Both the position numbers and the translations under genes were made by a program. DNA of 64,000 nucleotides from Paramacrobiotus metropolitanus (Eukaryota > Tardigrada > Eutardigrada > Parachela > Macrobiotidae): assembly GCF_019649055.1 (NCBI RefSeq), contig NW_026570231.1:744001-808000 (forward strand), written 5' to 3'. Shown one piece after another: positions 49,701 to 62,883 of the stretch (position 1 is the stretch's first letter; each line of letters begins with the position of its first letter). The notes below the pieces were generated by a model. The model saw only the letters and a program-made list of their open reading frames with translations, ran no database searches and was not told where the DNA came from.

Positions 49701-52700
49701 ATGAGCAGTAAAAAACACATTCATTTCGTCGCAAAAAACCAATCTGGCGCGACAAGACGACAAGCGCCGATCTGATTAAGAAACGGATCGTCCATAAAAA
49801 AATCAAGTGATGCGCTTGCAACATGCCGGGCACATGTAGATGTAGACGATTGATTGGGTCAACACACTGCAGGTGTACAGTATAGCGAGTATGCGGTACA
49901 GTGTATGCTCATGAAAGATCACTTGGACTTTATTACGACCAATAAATCGAAGCTTTTAATTTAACAAACTAGAGTAGGTAGACTGAACAGTGTTGCCGCA
50001 TATATTGTAATATGACATTCCATAAAAGTGAAGTAACGCTGATTTTTTGGACCATTAATACGTCAAAGTCACTCACAATATTTCGGTGTTGCTATATTGT
50101 AATGACTAATTTGTTGCAGCGTTTTCCGCTTCGCAGGAGAGAAGTTTTATTCTCCTGTGGATGGATTTTTTCTGTTTTCGTATTTGGTAATTACATGCAT
50201 GGTTGAGCGTTCTGAATTTTAGTCACGATAATCTTTACCTTGCCAAATAGATTGCATGAGTCAGTCACGCAGAGGTTATGTCAGGCACGTAAGCATATAT
50301 AGCGCTTTATGTAGATATGCTAAAATTGACAAACATAAAAGTGACATAAAAGTCTTTTCAAAAAGACCGACAATAAACTAGTACTCGTTATCGAAGACTG
50401 TATGCACTTATACACGCCTGTCTAAATGATAAAAAATGAATAATAAATCTTCTACTTGTATGCTTACTGCTAGCCGGCATGCTATCACGTACTATAGAAA
50501 TAGCGTACTTCTTCTACACACGCTTCATGGCGTTTTAGCACAACTCAAGACTTATACTTACTTATAAGTTGGTTATTTTCTCGTTTCTGATGGATTTGTT
50601 TCGTAAAAACCGAAATTATGCATTTTACCAAGGCACAAGCTCAATTTTTATATTACCATTTTTCACGAGAAATCTATAAAATTCACAAATGACCACTACC
50701 CTCTCGAATTAGCGATTTGATTCTGGATAAAATCGGCTAAAAAAAGCGGGAGCCAAATCTGGAATTTTTACCCACTAAAATACGCTGCGTAATCACGGGA
50801 AGCTTACAGTTAGACTATTAGTAGACTATAAATTCTCTACGCGTCGACTTTATAAGGAAAAGTAACTTACAAAACAGATTTCGAAATTACCTGTGCGTAA
50901 CAAGATTTCCACAAACGCCGGATTTATAAATCTGTCCTCAGACGTTCAGTAAGCCACAGTATTCAGTTTGCATTAGGACGTAAACGATAGGCACTACAAC
51001 CTTGATTTGGAAATAAGCCAGCCGTGTGTACACTTCTTGGCATCTAATTAAACTGGATGGATGACAATATCAAATTGAAGAATAATTCTGGGGATGCCAC
51101 ACAATGTGCTTCAAATTCAGGATGTGGACTTGTTAAAACAGTCGTCTAGGGGACGACACACAAGACGAGTCTGGACAATGTAAGCTTCGGTATGCTGGCT
51201 GTGGCCGGGCGAACATAAAACAGTCTTCATTACCGTCTAGTTAACGATCCTAACCTAACTGGACAGCAATAGTTAGCAAAGATTTGGAATAAAGTGTTGC
51301 CACTTCACTGTGAAATAGCAGTATTGATCAAGAAGAGTGTTCACATACCGGCACAAGCGCATTTCCATGGCGCTGTTTACCAGTTTACAGCCACGCCTAC
51401 GGAAAACGTGCAGCATGGCGAGACAGTTATGTGGTATCGAATACTAAAGCTAGTACAATTTTCTATTGGCCGGAAGCTGCACTGACCGCTGCACGATTGG
51501 ATACCACAAACAACGTACAATGTTTATTGGACTGTGCTGCTGACAGCTGGGTGCAGCTTTGAAAAATGCAAACATTTTGTCAAAGAGACTTAAATCATTA
51601 TGCCACTTATTTCTGTCAATGTAAATTTTTCTACTCTTCAATAACGCAGATAAAATTTTGCGGGCCAGTGTCCACAGAATCGACTGCTCATCTGTCATGT
51701 CATAGTTCATTTTCACATTTGGTCATTTGCGTTGATATGAAAATGTCTCCCCATCGTCAACTTTATCTGTGATTGAACTCTCAGTTTTCTCGAAAAGCAA
51801 ATTCTCGAGGATGAAAAACACCGTCTGTCGCTGATATTAACCTGTTTGGCGTTTGCTCCGTGTAATGAACGTGTGATGTGTAACAAATATTTCTCTGCTC
51901 AAACTGTGGCATTTGGTTCTTGTGGATTAAATCACCATAAGCCGGCGCAATGCAAAAACTGTTTTGCCAATTTTCAGACCCCCGTATTTACGTATGAGAC
52001 CTATTGAGTCTGCATCCTTTAAGATAATCGAGAATTTAGATTCGTTGCACAAAGTGTTCGCACTGCGGAAACACCCCAAAATATGCAAAATTAAAGCGTA
52101 TAAAAAAGTAAGAACTAAGTATTTGTATCAAGTAAAGCTTGCAACCCAGAACATGAACTGCATTGCAATCCATTAAAGCATCCTCTGTGTACCCGCGGTA
52201 CCGTATAATGTTAGTTTGTAACGAAATAGTTGCATATAACCAATTAACTCTTTACTACTGTACTTTACGCTTGTAAAATGTGCCTAGCTATAATACATAC
52301 GGTCGTGATACGGAGACTACGGACTATCTTAGGGAAAGTGCCGGAACAAAAAGACATACGCTGTCAGTGGAGTGAATTAATCGCGCCTAAGGTTCTCACA
52401 CTTACGTTTGTGTGATTTGAGTAGTTCTCGTCATGGCTCCCGCAGTGCCATATTAACCCTGACAACTTTATACAGTCTACGCAGTATTAAGGCAGAAGAG
52501 TGCGTGGCCTTTCTAGCATGCCAAAATTAAATTATGACATTCGCCGAGATAAAAATGTTTAGGGTTGTGCAATTAAACATTCGCTACTTCTCGCTTAAGT
52601 TCTGATCAAAACCAGCGTCCAGCTGCGATTTGACTTGTTGCTATCGTAGAAGAACAATAACACATCTTTACCTGCACACTTAACTGTAAGCGTACGCTAC

Positions 52701-55700
52701 TTTATGCGTCTTGTCGGGTGTTTCCGTTACATCTCAATTTTCTTCACTCGCAAGATAGCAAACCTGCAATCACTCTTTCCATTTCCAGCAAGCACTGCAA
52801 GATGCTAATTAATTGCATGCTTAAGCGATCTCACACTTAGCGATTAGGAAAACACATTTAAGTTGCGCATTCCAGCCTTATCATAAATAGACGCAGTTTT
52901 CGAACGAGCTCGCCCACGCGAACGGCTAATACAAAGCATGGTCAACTGGTGATAAGAAACCGGTACGGTTTATAGTGCGAACAGTGGAAAGCTGTTACGT
53001 TTCTTCGTTTAATAGGACATACTTATTTTCGAGATGAGAAACCATCTGTTATCCCATTAATTTAATGGAGATAATGGCAATGCCGTTGCGCCGAGCATCT
53101 ACTTGTATGATAAAAACAATACAGCCAAGATAGCGGCAGCGTAAGGTAGACTTGCCATTGTGACATCGTTTAAACACTGTCGCTTGCGCATGCAGTTTTA
53201 TTTAAACGTTGTGCTTGTACGTGTCAAGCTATATACAGCTCGCAATTTCGCATTAATTTTAAGCCTACAAATTAATGAATTAATAAGAAAGCGTGTGAAT
53301 GATACTTAATTCTAGTGCATTAAGTGCAGCATCCCACTGTTATACAAATAAATATGACGAGCTTGAAGAGGCTAAGTATTGTTGTTTATGGTTTGACCTT
53401 GAGGGCATTGTTTGGATGCCGCAAATCCACTAATAGCAAACTTTACACCGGTTTTGATGTGCAGCTTGACACCTTCAGACAATAGCTCGAGCGGTTAATA
53501 CTGTGCCTTCACAACGCATCACACAAAGAGATGTGCGCTAATTTCACCGGATATAGGACGACATGTACGTACGATCTGATCATCACGATACCTGTTAATC
53601 GGTGCGTTTTCGGTAACGACACATATAAAATTAACAGGATAAAAAAAATTGCAGTACAATTTTGACACGTAAAACTAGACTGAAAGTTTGTAAAGTTTAC
53701 TGCGCATTGTAATTGTCGGAGCGCAAAAAATGAACTGCAGATTACGAATTAAGTCGGAAATCTGAACATTAGCATTGACGATTATCGGTTATTATACATC
53801 CTTATGCGATGATGACTGTTATTAGCCATCATGGTCTTTGTCTAAAACCGCATTTTTTACGAGGTTGAAAACTTTTGACTGCATGCTTCGAAACCGTGCT
53901 TTATTAAAAACACGAGATGCCTGCACTTGCATTGACCAGTAAATTCAACTTTGCGCTTTTCAATTTTAGAGAAGTTTTTAAAGTCTTGTGCAAGCGGGAG
54001 ACGAAGTATACAAAAATATAATTAAAAGCTGCATTTTATGACCGGTTACCTCATATTTCTGCTATGCACATTTTATATGTACGAGTATCTGCCACACGAT
54101 CAAATTAATTTTGACCAATAAAAGGTAAATTATTATAATTTATTATTCACAACCTTTGTTTACGAATTGTGTAATGAATTGTACTATTGAACTATTGGTA
54201 TGCAAGACTATCGATCGGTAAGCAGAAGCTTTTAAAGTTCTATTTTTGAGTTACAGCAATGCTTCGTGTCGATCGTGTTTGATACTTCTATGCCTGCAAG
54301 GTATTATCTCGTTAAGAAATTCATCCAACAGGTTGGTCATTTAATCTGATCATGCGAAATTGTGAAAATCACCGTATACATCGTCTTTGTCGTGTCGCTT
54401 GACCGTAATTTAACATTGTGATCAGTACATAATACTACCCGCTGGTCGAAATCATTAATTCTGCCGTTTTTTTTCCGCATAGTATGCGAATGAGACCTCG
54501 ACTCTTCAGAACTTATAATTACATAAAGAATCAACTGACAGAAGCTCTTTATCGCAAAGAATACCGTCGTTTTTCCTGACTGTCTACGATGAGGGAAAAT
54601 ATTAAGCGGCAGCTGTAACTTGCGTTGCACGCTGGGTCATAGTGAGAAGTGAGTAGGAAAAATCAACACATTATTACTCGCATATCTATCATCTTTGCTC
54701 TTCCACGAAGATTTCGTAAACAAGCCTTTAACTTTTGCTCCATCGTCGTTTGAAAAATAGGTTTCTATGCGCTTCACTTAATGCAATATCAAATGCAGTG
54801 AAATATTAAAAATATAACCTTAGTTAGTGAATACATTGCAATCCAAATTAAAAAACTAGCCTGGCATTTATTACAACCTCCTTTTCTCAACTGCACAGCA
54901 ATATTTCAGACGTTATCTACTCTGTATTTAGTTGCAAAGTACTGTTGGTATAACTTTATTGGTTTCGAAAGCACTGAACGATATCATACCTGCTCGCACT
55001 GGCAGCATCCACAACACAATGGAGATTCGAGGAGATACAAAGTAGTAGATACTGGTACTGCATTAGATTACAACTTCAATTAGTAAGTCAAGTTAGCGTT
55101 ATGGCAAAAAAATGGAAGAAGATGATTCTTTATTTGTAACGTTGATCACAGCCGCCTGTGAATACAAACGTACAGAATTCTAAAGGAAACTAGCCCACAA
55201 TTGGCTCCAGATGCCAGATGGTCAAAATTTTGAATGCACAATTTTCTTAGCTCTCTGGAATATCAAGTCGTTACTGTAGAGCACTGCGATCGTTTTATAA
55301 TAATGCTATTGTTTGTTGATTAAACGTGTTAGCAAGTAGTAGAACATGATTAACACAGTAGGTATTATAAAATATTGTCTCATATATGATCAGTATTTTG
55401 CAGAGATTTCGCTGTGCATAAAAACCGAGCAATAATGCACTTTGCTTGTTGGTTGGATTATTGTTTTGGCAGAAATTTTGATAGCTCGCCATTTGATCTA
55501 AAATTTATTTTCTTAAAGGTTCATGAAAAGCTACGAAAAGCATATGCAATTAAAGCATAAGGATGCAATAGAAAATTTCACTTTGCAAATGCACTTTCTA
55601 CCACAAGCAGCGACAAGAAGAAGATAATTTACAAATGGAGTAGCACATTTGCCTTAATAATATCTATAAAGCGTGATAAAAAAACTGCGGTTACACTAGG

Positions 55701-57605
55701 TGACCATCCGTATCCAACTACGCAGGTAATTCTAGTTCGCGATTCATTTTCAGATTGCATCCATTGTACGAAACGTTAACACGGCATGAAAATCTATCAT
55801 AATGATCTTCAGACGTCAAATTTTTTGTACCGATCAAAAGGCGACCTCGGTACCAAGCAGCACGCCTGATGGTTTGTTATATTGGTCACTTGGTCAAGTT
55901 GTGGTCAATAAGAATTTCAGGAATACCTGCATACTGTGTGCAATATATTTAGTTGTGCGCTATGATAACATATAATAATTAAGTTTTTATTGTGCATGCG
56001 TATAGATCTACACGTAAGGTACTAGTTACGTGTAGGACCGTGGGTTATTTGCAAGGCAGCAGCTAGAGACACTACAGCGTAAGGTTAAGTAATAACAATG
56101 GGGTGAAGTCTTGCGCCGAGCATTGACCGGAAACCGCTTTTTTTGCAGTAAAGTTTTTCAGTGCGATAAAAGTCCACTAAATCGTAAATTTAACATCATA
56201 TATACAAGCATGCAGCAGCGTTTTGTTTCTAAGAGAATCACATATCCGCCACTGCAAGATAATGCCAAGATTACAGGTTGGTGCGACAAGCATCCCTATT
56301 GGGTTAACATTAGATGGTTTAATTACAACGAGTAATTTATGGAAACTACGAATGGTGCTACACTTGCCGCGTTCTTGTAAATCATTAGATGAAATTGCTA
56401 TATATTGAAACATTATGAAACATTTAGCGCTACAATGAAAAACGGTTTTTCGTTTTTTAGCAGATTTTCTTACCATGCAAACGATATATGAGAAAGGGAG
56501 AATCACGAGTGATACATGAATAACAGAGTAACAGGTCAAAGATCCATGGTGCCAACTGGTGGTGTCTCCCATAAAGGTGAAAATTATGTGTATAGATATT
56601 TTCAAAAAACTGCGGTGTTGCACCGGCTCACGAATTTGTAATTCATTTGCGTTATATTACGAGGACATAAATCTACATGAAAAAAGAAACTGGAACTCAA
56701 GATTTCAAGCTGGCAAGATAATACTGGACAATTCCCATTTTGAAATAATTAAATACGGATTGTACTGTGGAATATCCATTAGTCAGCGCGCTTGGGTGGT
56801 TGTTACTACCAAGACAATACTATATTACATTGCACTGCTTCAGCTTATTAGTTACGAAATGAATGGTCTTTCCAGCACGAATATCCAAAATAAACTGGTT
56901 CTTTCCCAGCACCAAATTAACTAGATAACTTAAAAAAGGTTATAATGTTAAACATTAAATAGGTGACTTTCGCAGTTTATTGGCAATTTAATGATATTTT
57001 CCAACATGGATAAAGCACGGCTACCTACATCAACCAAGCGATAAAACAAGAGTGATGGTGAATTGGTTGAACTAAAATATGGTCTGTTGCTTGAAGCTTC
57101 GGGCCAACTAAAGATTTATAGAGAACTGCTTGATCGCCTGTCTGTCAAGATGTTTCGGTGCCATTACACATGACGTTTGGATAGTCCATCATTTTTAAGC
57201 TCAATAGGTACAGGTATAAACTTGGAATAGCGATTCTGTTGAAAGTGTCCGAAGTCATGCTTTCGTTAGATCAGCTTATTACGCACATCACTTCTAGAAT
57301 ACAGCATCCAAAGAGGTCAATGACAATTTGCATACATAAATTTTAAACCGGAAAAAAATGCCCTCCAAAGCTATTACAGCTTTTACAATAGCTACGAGAG
57401 TATAGACGCAATTTTGAAAATTATTACATTCTACCGCATGCATAAAACATCGGTAAACGTTTAAGTTTGAGACCTATTTCGCAACAAAAAGCTGGAAATA
57501 CACAAATGAATTTTTTAATTTTATCTAATAGGGTAACCTTAAACGGCACAAACTTTGACCTCCAAAAAAATAATAAATTTTAGGAGCCGCTTTATGCAAA
57601 ACAAT
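46711..57605. other. Long stretch without supported genes
   Basis: About 11 kb of AT-rich DNA. Several 60-165-codon frames occur on both strands, as expected by chance at this base composition. The longest, minus 48176-48673, begins at TTG, not ATG. A GC-richer patch at 49560-49830 is open in parts of several frames but gives no coherent exon. The stretch may hold regulatory DNA for the flanking receptor genes. Confidence 0.35.
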
Positions 57606-57715
57606 TATGAACCTGGCAGTCGGTGATGTCGGTAGACTTCCCACTTTTGCAGGGAAGCGCGCAGGTGTTTTCGCCTACATCAAACACAGTGACATCACCG
57701 AATGTCAGGTTCATA
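57606..57715. repeat. Imperfect inverted repeat with 25-bp arms
   Basis: The left arm 57606-57630 and the right arm 57691-57715 are reverse complements at 23 of 25 positions, around a 60-base spacer that has its own short CTTCCC/GGGAAG hairpin. The element is GC-richer than its surroundings. A 48-codon frame (MNLAVGDVGRLPTF...) starts within the left arm on the plus strand and spans the element. It could be a short inverted-repeat transposable element, a structured RNA or a small coding exon. Confidence 0.75.
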
Positions 57716-59302
57716 CTAGATTCGCGCAAAAGGTCACACATACCTTGTAAATAGTCTTGACCCAGCGTAACTATTTTAAAACTTTCAGACTCACTGCTTC
57801 CTAGCTACAACTGGCATTATCAATTTGAAGCAGATTTCTCTGACTACAGCTTTACAGTTTTTTTAAAAAATCCTTCATTTCACTGGGCCAATCTAGAGGC
57901 GCAAAAACCTGACAAATACAACTTCCACTACGCCGAAACACATAAATCTGAACGTGCAGTCTTACTAATGGACTTTTTAATAGCTATTCGTAGGTTTTGT
58001 TACCAGTATTTTTGAAAATAACTGTATTTTGACAAGAAACAACAACAAACCCCAAAAAAATGATTATTGTTGGTGAGTAACAACGTACTTATATAACGTA
58101 ACGGTTAGCTGAAACAACAGTGATCAATACAATTATATAAGTATTGTTATCATATTTAATTTTTCTAATATGGAACGGTTTAATTGGAAAAAAGCAGTGA
58201 CTACACGCGCGCTTTTTATATAACTTTTTTCTTAAACATACATACTCTGATTATGCAGTTCAAAAACGGTTAACTTAAACGATTAATTCCGAAGCAACCA
58301 ATTGGTGTTGCGGTAGTACATTATGCGGAGATCTGCTAAGACTGCTAGCTAAAGCTTATCGTTAATACCGTAACTAATGGTAGGGTAGGTATTGTACAGC
58401 TGCACAAAACAGCTCTGCTGAAGGAAAGATGTATTATAATGTAGCAGTTTCTTTTATACTTTATTTAATGCGAGAATCTATTAATAACTTTTCGTTAATT
58501 CAGACATTGAGTGCGCGTTTGCGTTTACTAGTGCTGTATCGTGCATTTTTAACTTGAACGACAAGATCGCATGACATTGCTAGCTTCTCCAAGTCTATAG
58601 TTTAACTTACGAAAGCCGTCTGAAATTGGATGCAGCCAATGTACATTCTAATCGTACTATTTTAAACTACACAATCCATGAATTAGCACTAGGAATATAT
58701 TATTAGATTAGTTACCACAATCTGTAAACTGAGTCAAAGATATTATGTCATCATCGGCATGGTATGTATCGTTTATGTTCCCATCAACAACCGGCTTACA
58801 GCAAGCATATACTGCGGTCTTCCATGGCAGACTCCCTGGAGGATGTTTTCATGTCGGCAGTTTATTTTATCGGCTTAAATTTGCTTTTTGCTCAGTTTCG
58901 CATTTCTCTGTAAATAACTCTTTCAAGTGCTCAACGACCGAGCATATGCATAACGGATATTCGCATATATGTGATTCAGGGCAGCGACAGTAATAAATAA
59001 AAAATTTCTTTTGCCTTTTGGGAATAGCAATAAAGTAGCCTTTGTGTATTCTAGACACATAAACCGCACCATGCAATTTTATAAGCAATCTCATCGAGTG
59101 TATATACACTTACTGATATTTCCAATTCACTGCTTTTCAACACTAACTCTGTTGTCTGCTAATAATCAAGTAATTTTTGAACTTGACGCAGAAACAACCA
59201 GCGATGGGAAAATTTGATTGATTAAAGCTGCCAATGAATTGGCATATGATTTAAAGGCTGTGCACCGTACAAATCACTTGCGCGCACTGCATGTTTCGCG
59301 TC
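57716..59302. other. Intergenic region, no gene supported
   Basis: AT-rich DNA downstream of the minus-strand gene that ends at 59303; its 3' UTR probably occupies the right end. Confidence 0.35.
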
Positions 59303-62300
59303 TCACACATTGTAGGCGGTCAGGGCGGGCAAATTTTTATTTCCGCCTTGTGTGAAGTGTTCCACGGTTTCCCTTAATGCCCGGCGATCTGCCACTTGTA
59401 CCAGCCGACAATCCAGCAGCAATTCCGCCGACTCCGCTAAAGGATGAGCAGTGATGCTATTAGCTGTCGTTTCCGTGAACATCACATACAAATGCTCTGA
59501 TTGTTCCTCACCGCAAAGAAAACTTGACGGGATATTGGCAGCAATTTGCACTTTCTTTTCTTTTGATAAGATTCTCAGCTGTGTGTGCAGAGCGCGCGTA
59601 CTGCAATACACACATACAAATCTTTTACTTAATGTACGCATCGGTATGGTCATTGTATTTATTGATTTCTGTTGGAGCCCAGAATCATCATACTGCTAAA
59701 GAGCACAATCTCTTGGCCGTTCATGTAAATGCTACGTCATATATACACACCGCGCCCAGTAATCGTACCACAGCGGCGTACATCAGAACCCGAAAGGCAA
59801 TCGGGCGCGCTGCGTAAGCGGAGATTAAAGTGACTTTTACCGAAACTCTGCGGCAATTACGCCTTTTGCCTGCAAAAAATAATTTACACACGTTGGAGTA
59901 AGGCATCATTAACTGGATAGTTACCCCGCGCTTCCTAGTAATTAGCTCTCAACGATGGCTTCATGTTAACGCTAGCCGGCTTGCTGATTTTTGATCTGAC
60001 ATACTTTACGCACTCATTATCAATGTTATTAAATTAAGCCAAATCTGCTGACGGTTTGGATTATCCATAAAAGGTATATTGTTTCAGCTGTTTGCTTCGG
60101 GAACGCTTACCGCATTTATCATCTGATAAAATGCTATTCTGGAAACCATATTTCATGAATTAACTGCATAATTAAATATTTTGGCGCGCTGGCTTGCTAA
60201 CATTCTTAAAATATCCTGCCGGTCGGAGGAGGCAGAGGGCGCCGGGATTATTCTTGAAAACGACTGAAGTGGAGTATGGCCTAAATTATTATGAACATCA
60301 TCGCTGTCACAATGTTTGCGGATTTAAACGCAGATTCTCAGATGTAATTATTGGGGATAATTGTCGGATGTATAAAATTATTCTTCGCAAACTTAACGAT
60401 GCTGACCACGCATACACTGATCGTTTGCACCTTACACCCACCGGATGTTCGCCAACTCTGCAAAATTACTGGAATTTGAGCACTGTCTATTTTATTAATC
60501 TCGAGCAGTGTGAACAGGTGAGCCGGCTGCATTGTAATAAAAATACTTACCTCCACGTTTGCTTAACAAAAATGCAAAGTGTGTAGTATTACTCTGTAGC
60601 AAATCCTTATCTTTAGCAAAATATGTAAGCGGGTTGCCCGAAACTTTTGCCCTAACCAAAAATTTGTGCCGAATCCAAAAGAACTGTGAGAAAAAGAGTC
60701 CCATGATAAGCAAAAATTTTGGATTTCATTATCAAATTAAATATTTTGAAACGGAGGAAGCAAACAATTCAGCCTAACACATATATACTGTACAACGTAC
60801 TCATGTTGGGTGCACAGGCTACAACATGTCGGCAGCTTTCCCAATAACGGCACAGAAGCATGATTACTATTAGAGAATAAACACTCGCGAATAGTTACAG
60901 GTTATAGCTACTGGAACAACGCTTAAATTTAACATTCGAAATCACCATTTACAAACGGGTACCTACTATATCTACATATGTAACAACGATATCGTGAAAT
61001 AAAATCATAGATATATGGTATGGACAGAAACTTTTGGAAATGGTCGGTTCCATGCAATAAGGCACGGAATTGGCAATCTTGACCATTCTTGGCAACCGGG
61101 TCAGCTCACATTTCAACTTACGATTCTGACGAAGATCTACCCAGGTTGTGTAGCGTAATAAATGTGTGAATTAACTTAAAAATATTAGCCATTGACTATG
61201 GGTACATGTTGTACGCTTAATTTGTTTTAAAGGCGTGATAAAATTGGCTACTGCTTACCGACGAGGTTATGTGTATCCCCTACAAGCTGAGCGCATCGTC
61301 GGCATTCTAAGGTTTCCCTGGCAAAGCGCTAAAATTGGCAAATTTCATTTTGTACATTTTTCGAAAGTAGTTAATTGAGAAATAAAGTAAATAAGTTAAC
61401 TATCGCGAATTTTCTGTTTGGCAGCACTCAAGCTCGGCTTGATTCAACTCTTGCTGATATATACGTTTTCTATATCAGAATATGAACGTAGTTTTTTTTA
61501 AATTGCTGGCTTAGTCAATTGATAAAATTTGTTGTAATTTTGTAGCGGCAAGAAACAAATTCAGGATGGCGCTGACAAGCGGTGCGGAGACGGGTGCTGC
61601 TAGATCGGATCAAGTGGAATCAGTATCTCAGGTTTCCGGATCCGTTTGGATTGAGCAGCATAACACGACTGATGATTACCCCAACGCCGCATCTCCTCTA
61701 CCACCGGAAATGCAGTACACCCCGGTGAATACCATCGTTATTATCGTCTACAGTAATCTGCTGTGGATATCTCTACTGGGCAATGGCATTGTGTTTAGCA
61801 CTCTGGTGCGCAGGAAAAAGAAGAGCCGGGTCCATATCTTGCTAATTAACCTGTGTACAGCCGACATGGTAAGGCAGTATGTTGTCATATAAGTACAGTA
61901 TTGTATATAATGGCACATTCAGCGCACATTGTGCGACATTTGGGCGCCATTCTGTTATAGAATCCTGATCACGCTAATCTAATAGCGATATTTTGTTTGC
62001 TAGATTACTACGCTGATTGAGATGCCCTTAAAGGTAAATCCGGCATATTAAGCATTGCACGCAAGTCCAACGAAATCGTACATGTACTGCTTTCTAATCC
62101 AGATAAAACCTTCCCATTTTGTCAAAGGATTTGTCACTCAAACACGAACACCCTGCGATCTACTTGCAAATTGCCCATTAATGTTAGGAGTTTTTCGAGA
62201 TTAACGTGTTGCTGCACTCGTCGACTCATGATTAATCCCAGTTGGAAGCGCAGACAGTCCTTACAGCGTACATATGCATTTACTGCAACAATAAGTACTG

Positions 62301-62883
62301 ATTTCTTTATAAAATCCACGCAAGCACACACATGCTTTTAGTATGGCTACAAAACGATTTGTAGAATTCAAGGTCACGACGTTTCGTTGTCAGTTTGGAT
62401 GCTGAAAGGGCGACATCCATAAAAATTCAGGGATAAATTAAAATTTGCCAATAAGACATTTCGTGACTTATTATTATAGCCATGACGGGTATGACTGTCC
62501 AGATGTGGCATACTTTAAATTTTAATCTTATTTTACTATTTGTGCACGTTGGCGCAATATAGTGATTAAAATACGCATGTTATTATTTGAAAAAATACAT
62601 TACTACGAATACTTAAAAAAATTTAATGTCATTCGAAGTTATTTAATGGCTTTTAGTACTCGCAGTGAGATATTAATTTTTTCTTACTAGCATATCGTCG
62701 TCTACTAGTGCTACTGCCAGTACTAATCGGGATGAGCAACTGATCGGTGTCATTAACGGCTATAACAATGAAGTCTGGAGCTCTTTCCGTTTGTAAACAG
62801 TAATGGCGAGACAGTATTTTGTTAGTACACAAAAGCGTGTTTCGTCGTGGTATGCGAGAGGCGGAAGAAGAATGCAATCCAAA
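59303..62883 (-). CDS. Zinc-binding HECT_2/UBE3D-like protein (partial, identity tentative)
   Basis: A set of minus-strand exons with strong splice sites, in transcript order: 62883-62688, 62282-62164, 61328-61259, 60683-60551, probably 60457-60436 (22 bases), and 59600-59303 with the stop. Phases agree within the first three and within the last three. One small exon is missing between 61259 and 60683, and the 5' end is not found. The gene resembles UBE3D, an unusual E3 ubiquitin ligase with a HECT_2 fold. It has two CxxC knuckles, YVRCKDC and LECRRCAQLVGDT (human CKRCKVMLGET), then SNTTHFAF (human SARSTFRF), then HPLAESAELLL (human HPLTLPSATCLELLL). These matches are short, so the name is tentative, while the coding nature is better supported. 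Its introns contain the first two exons of the GPCR on the plus strand. Confidence 0.5.

Noticed and set aside
49495-49833. GC-richer patch with a 112-codon minus-strand frame, considered as a transposase remn​ant
   Set aside because: No transposase motif and no terminal repeats seen.
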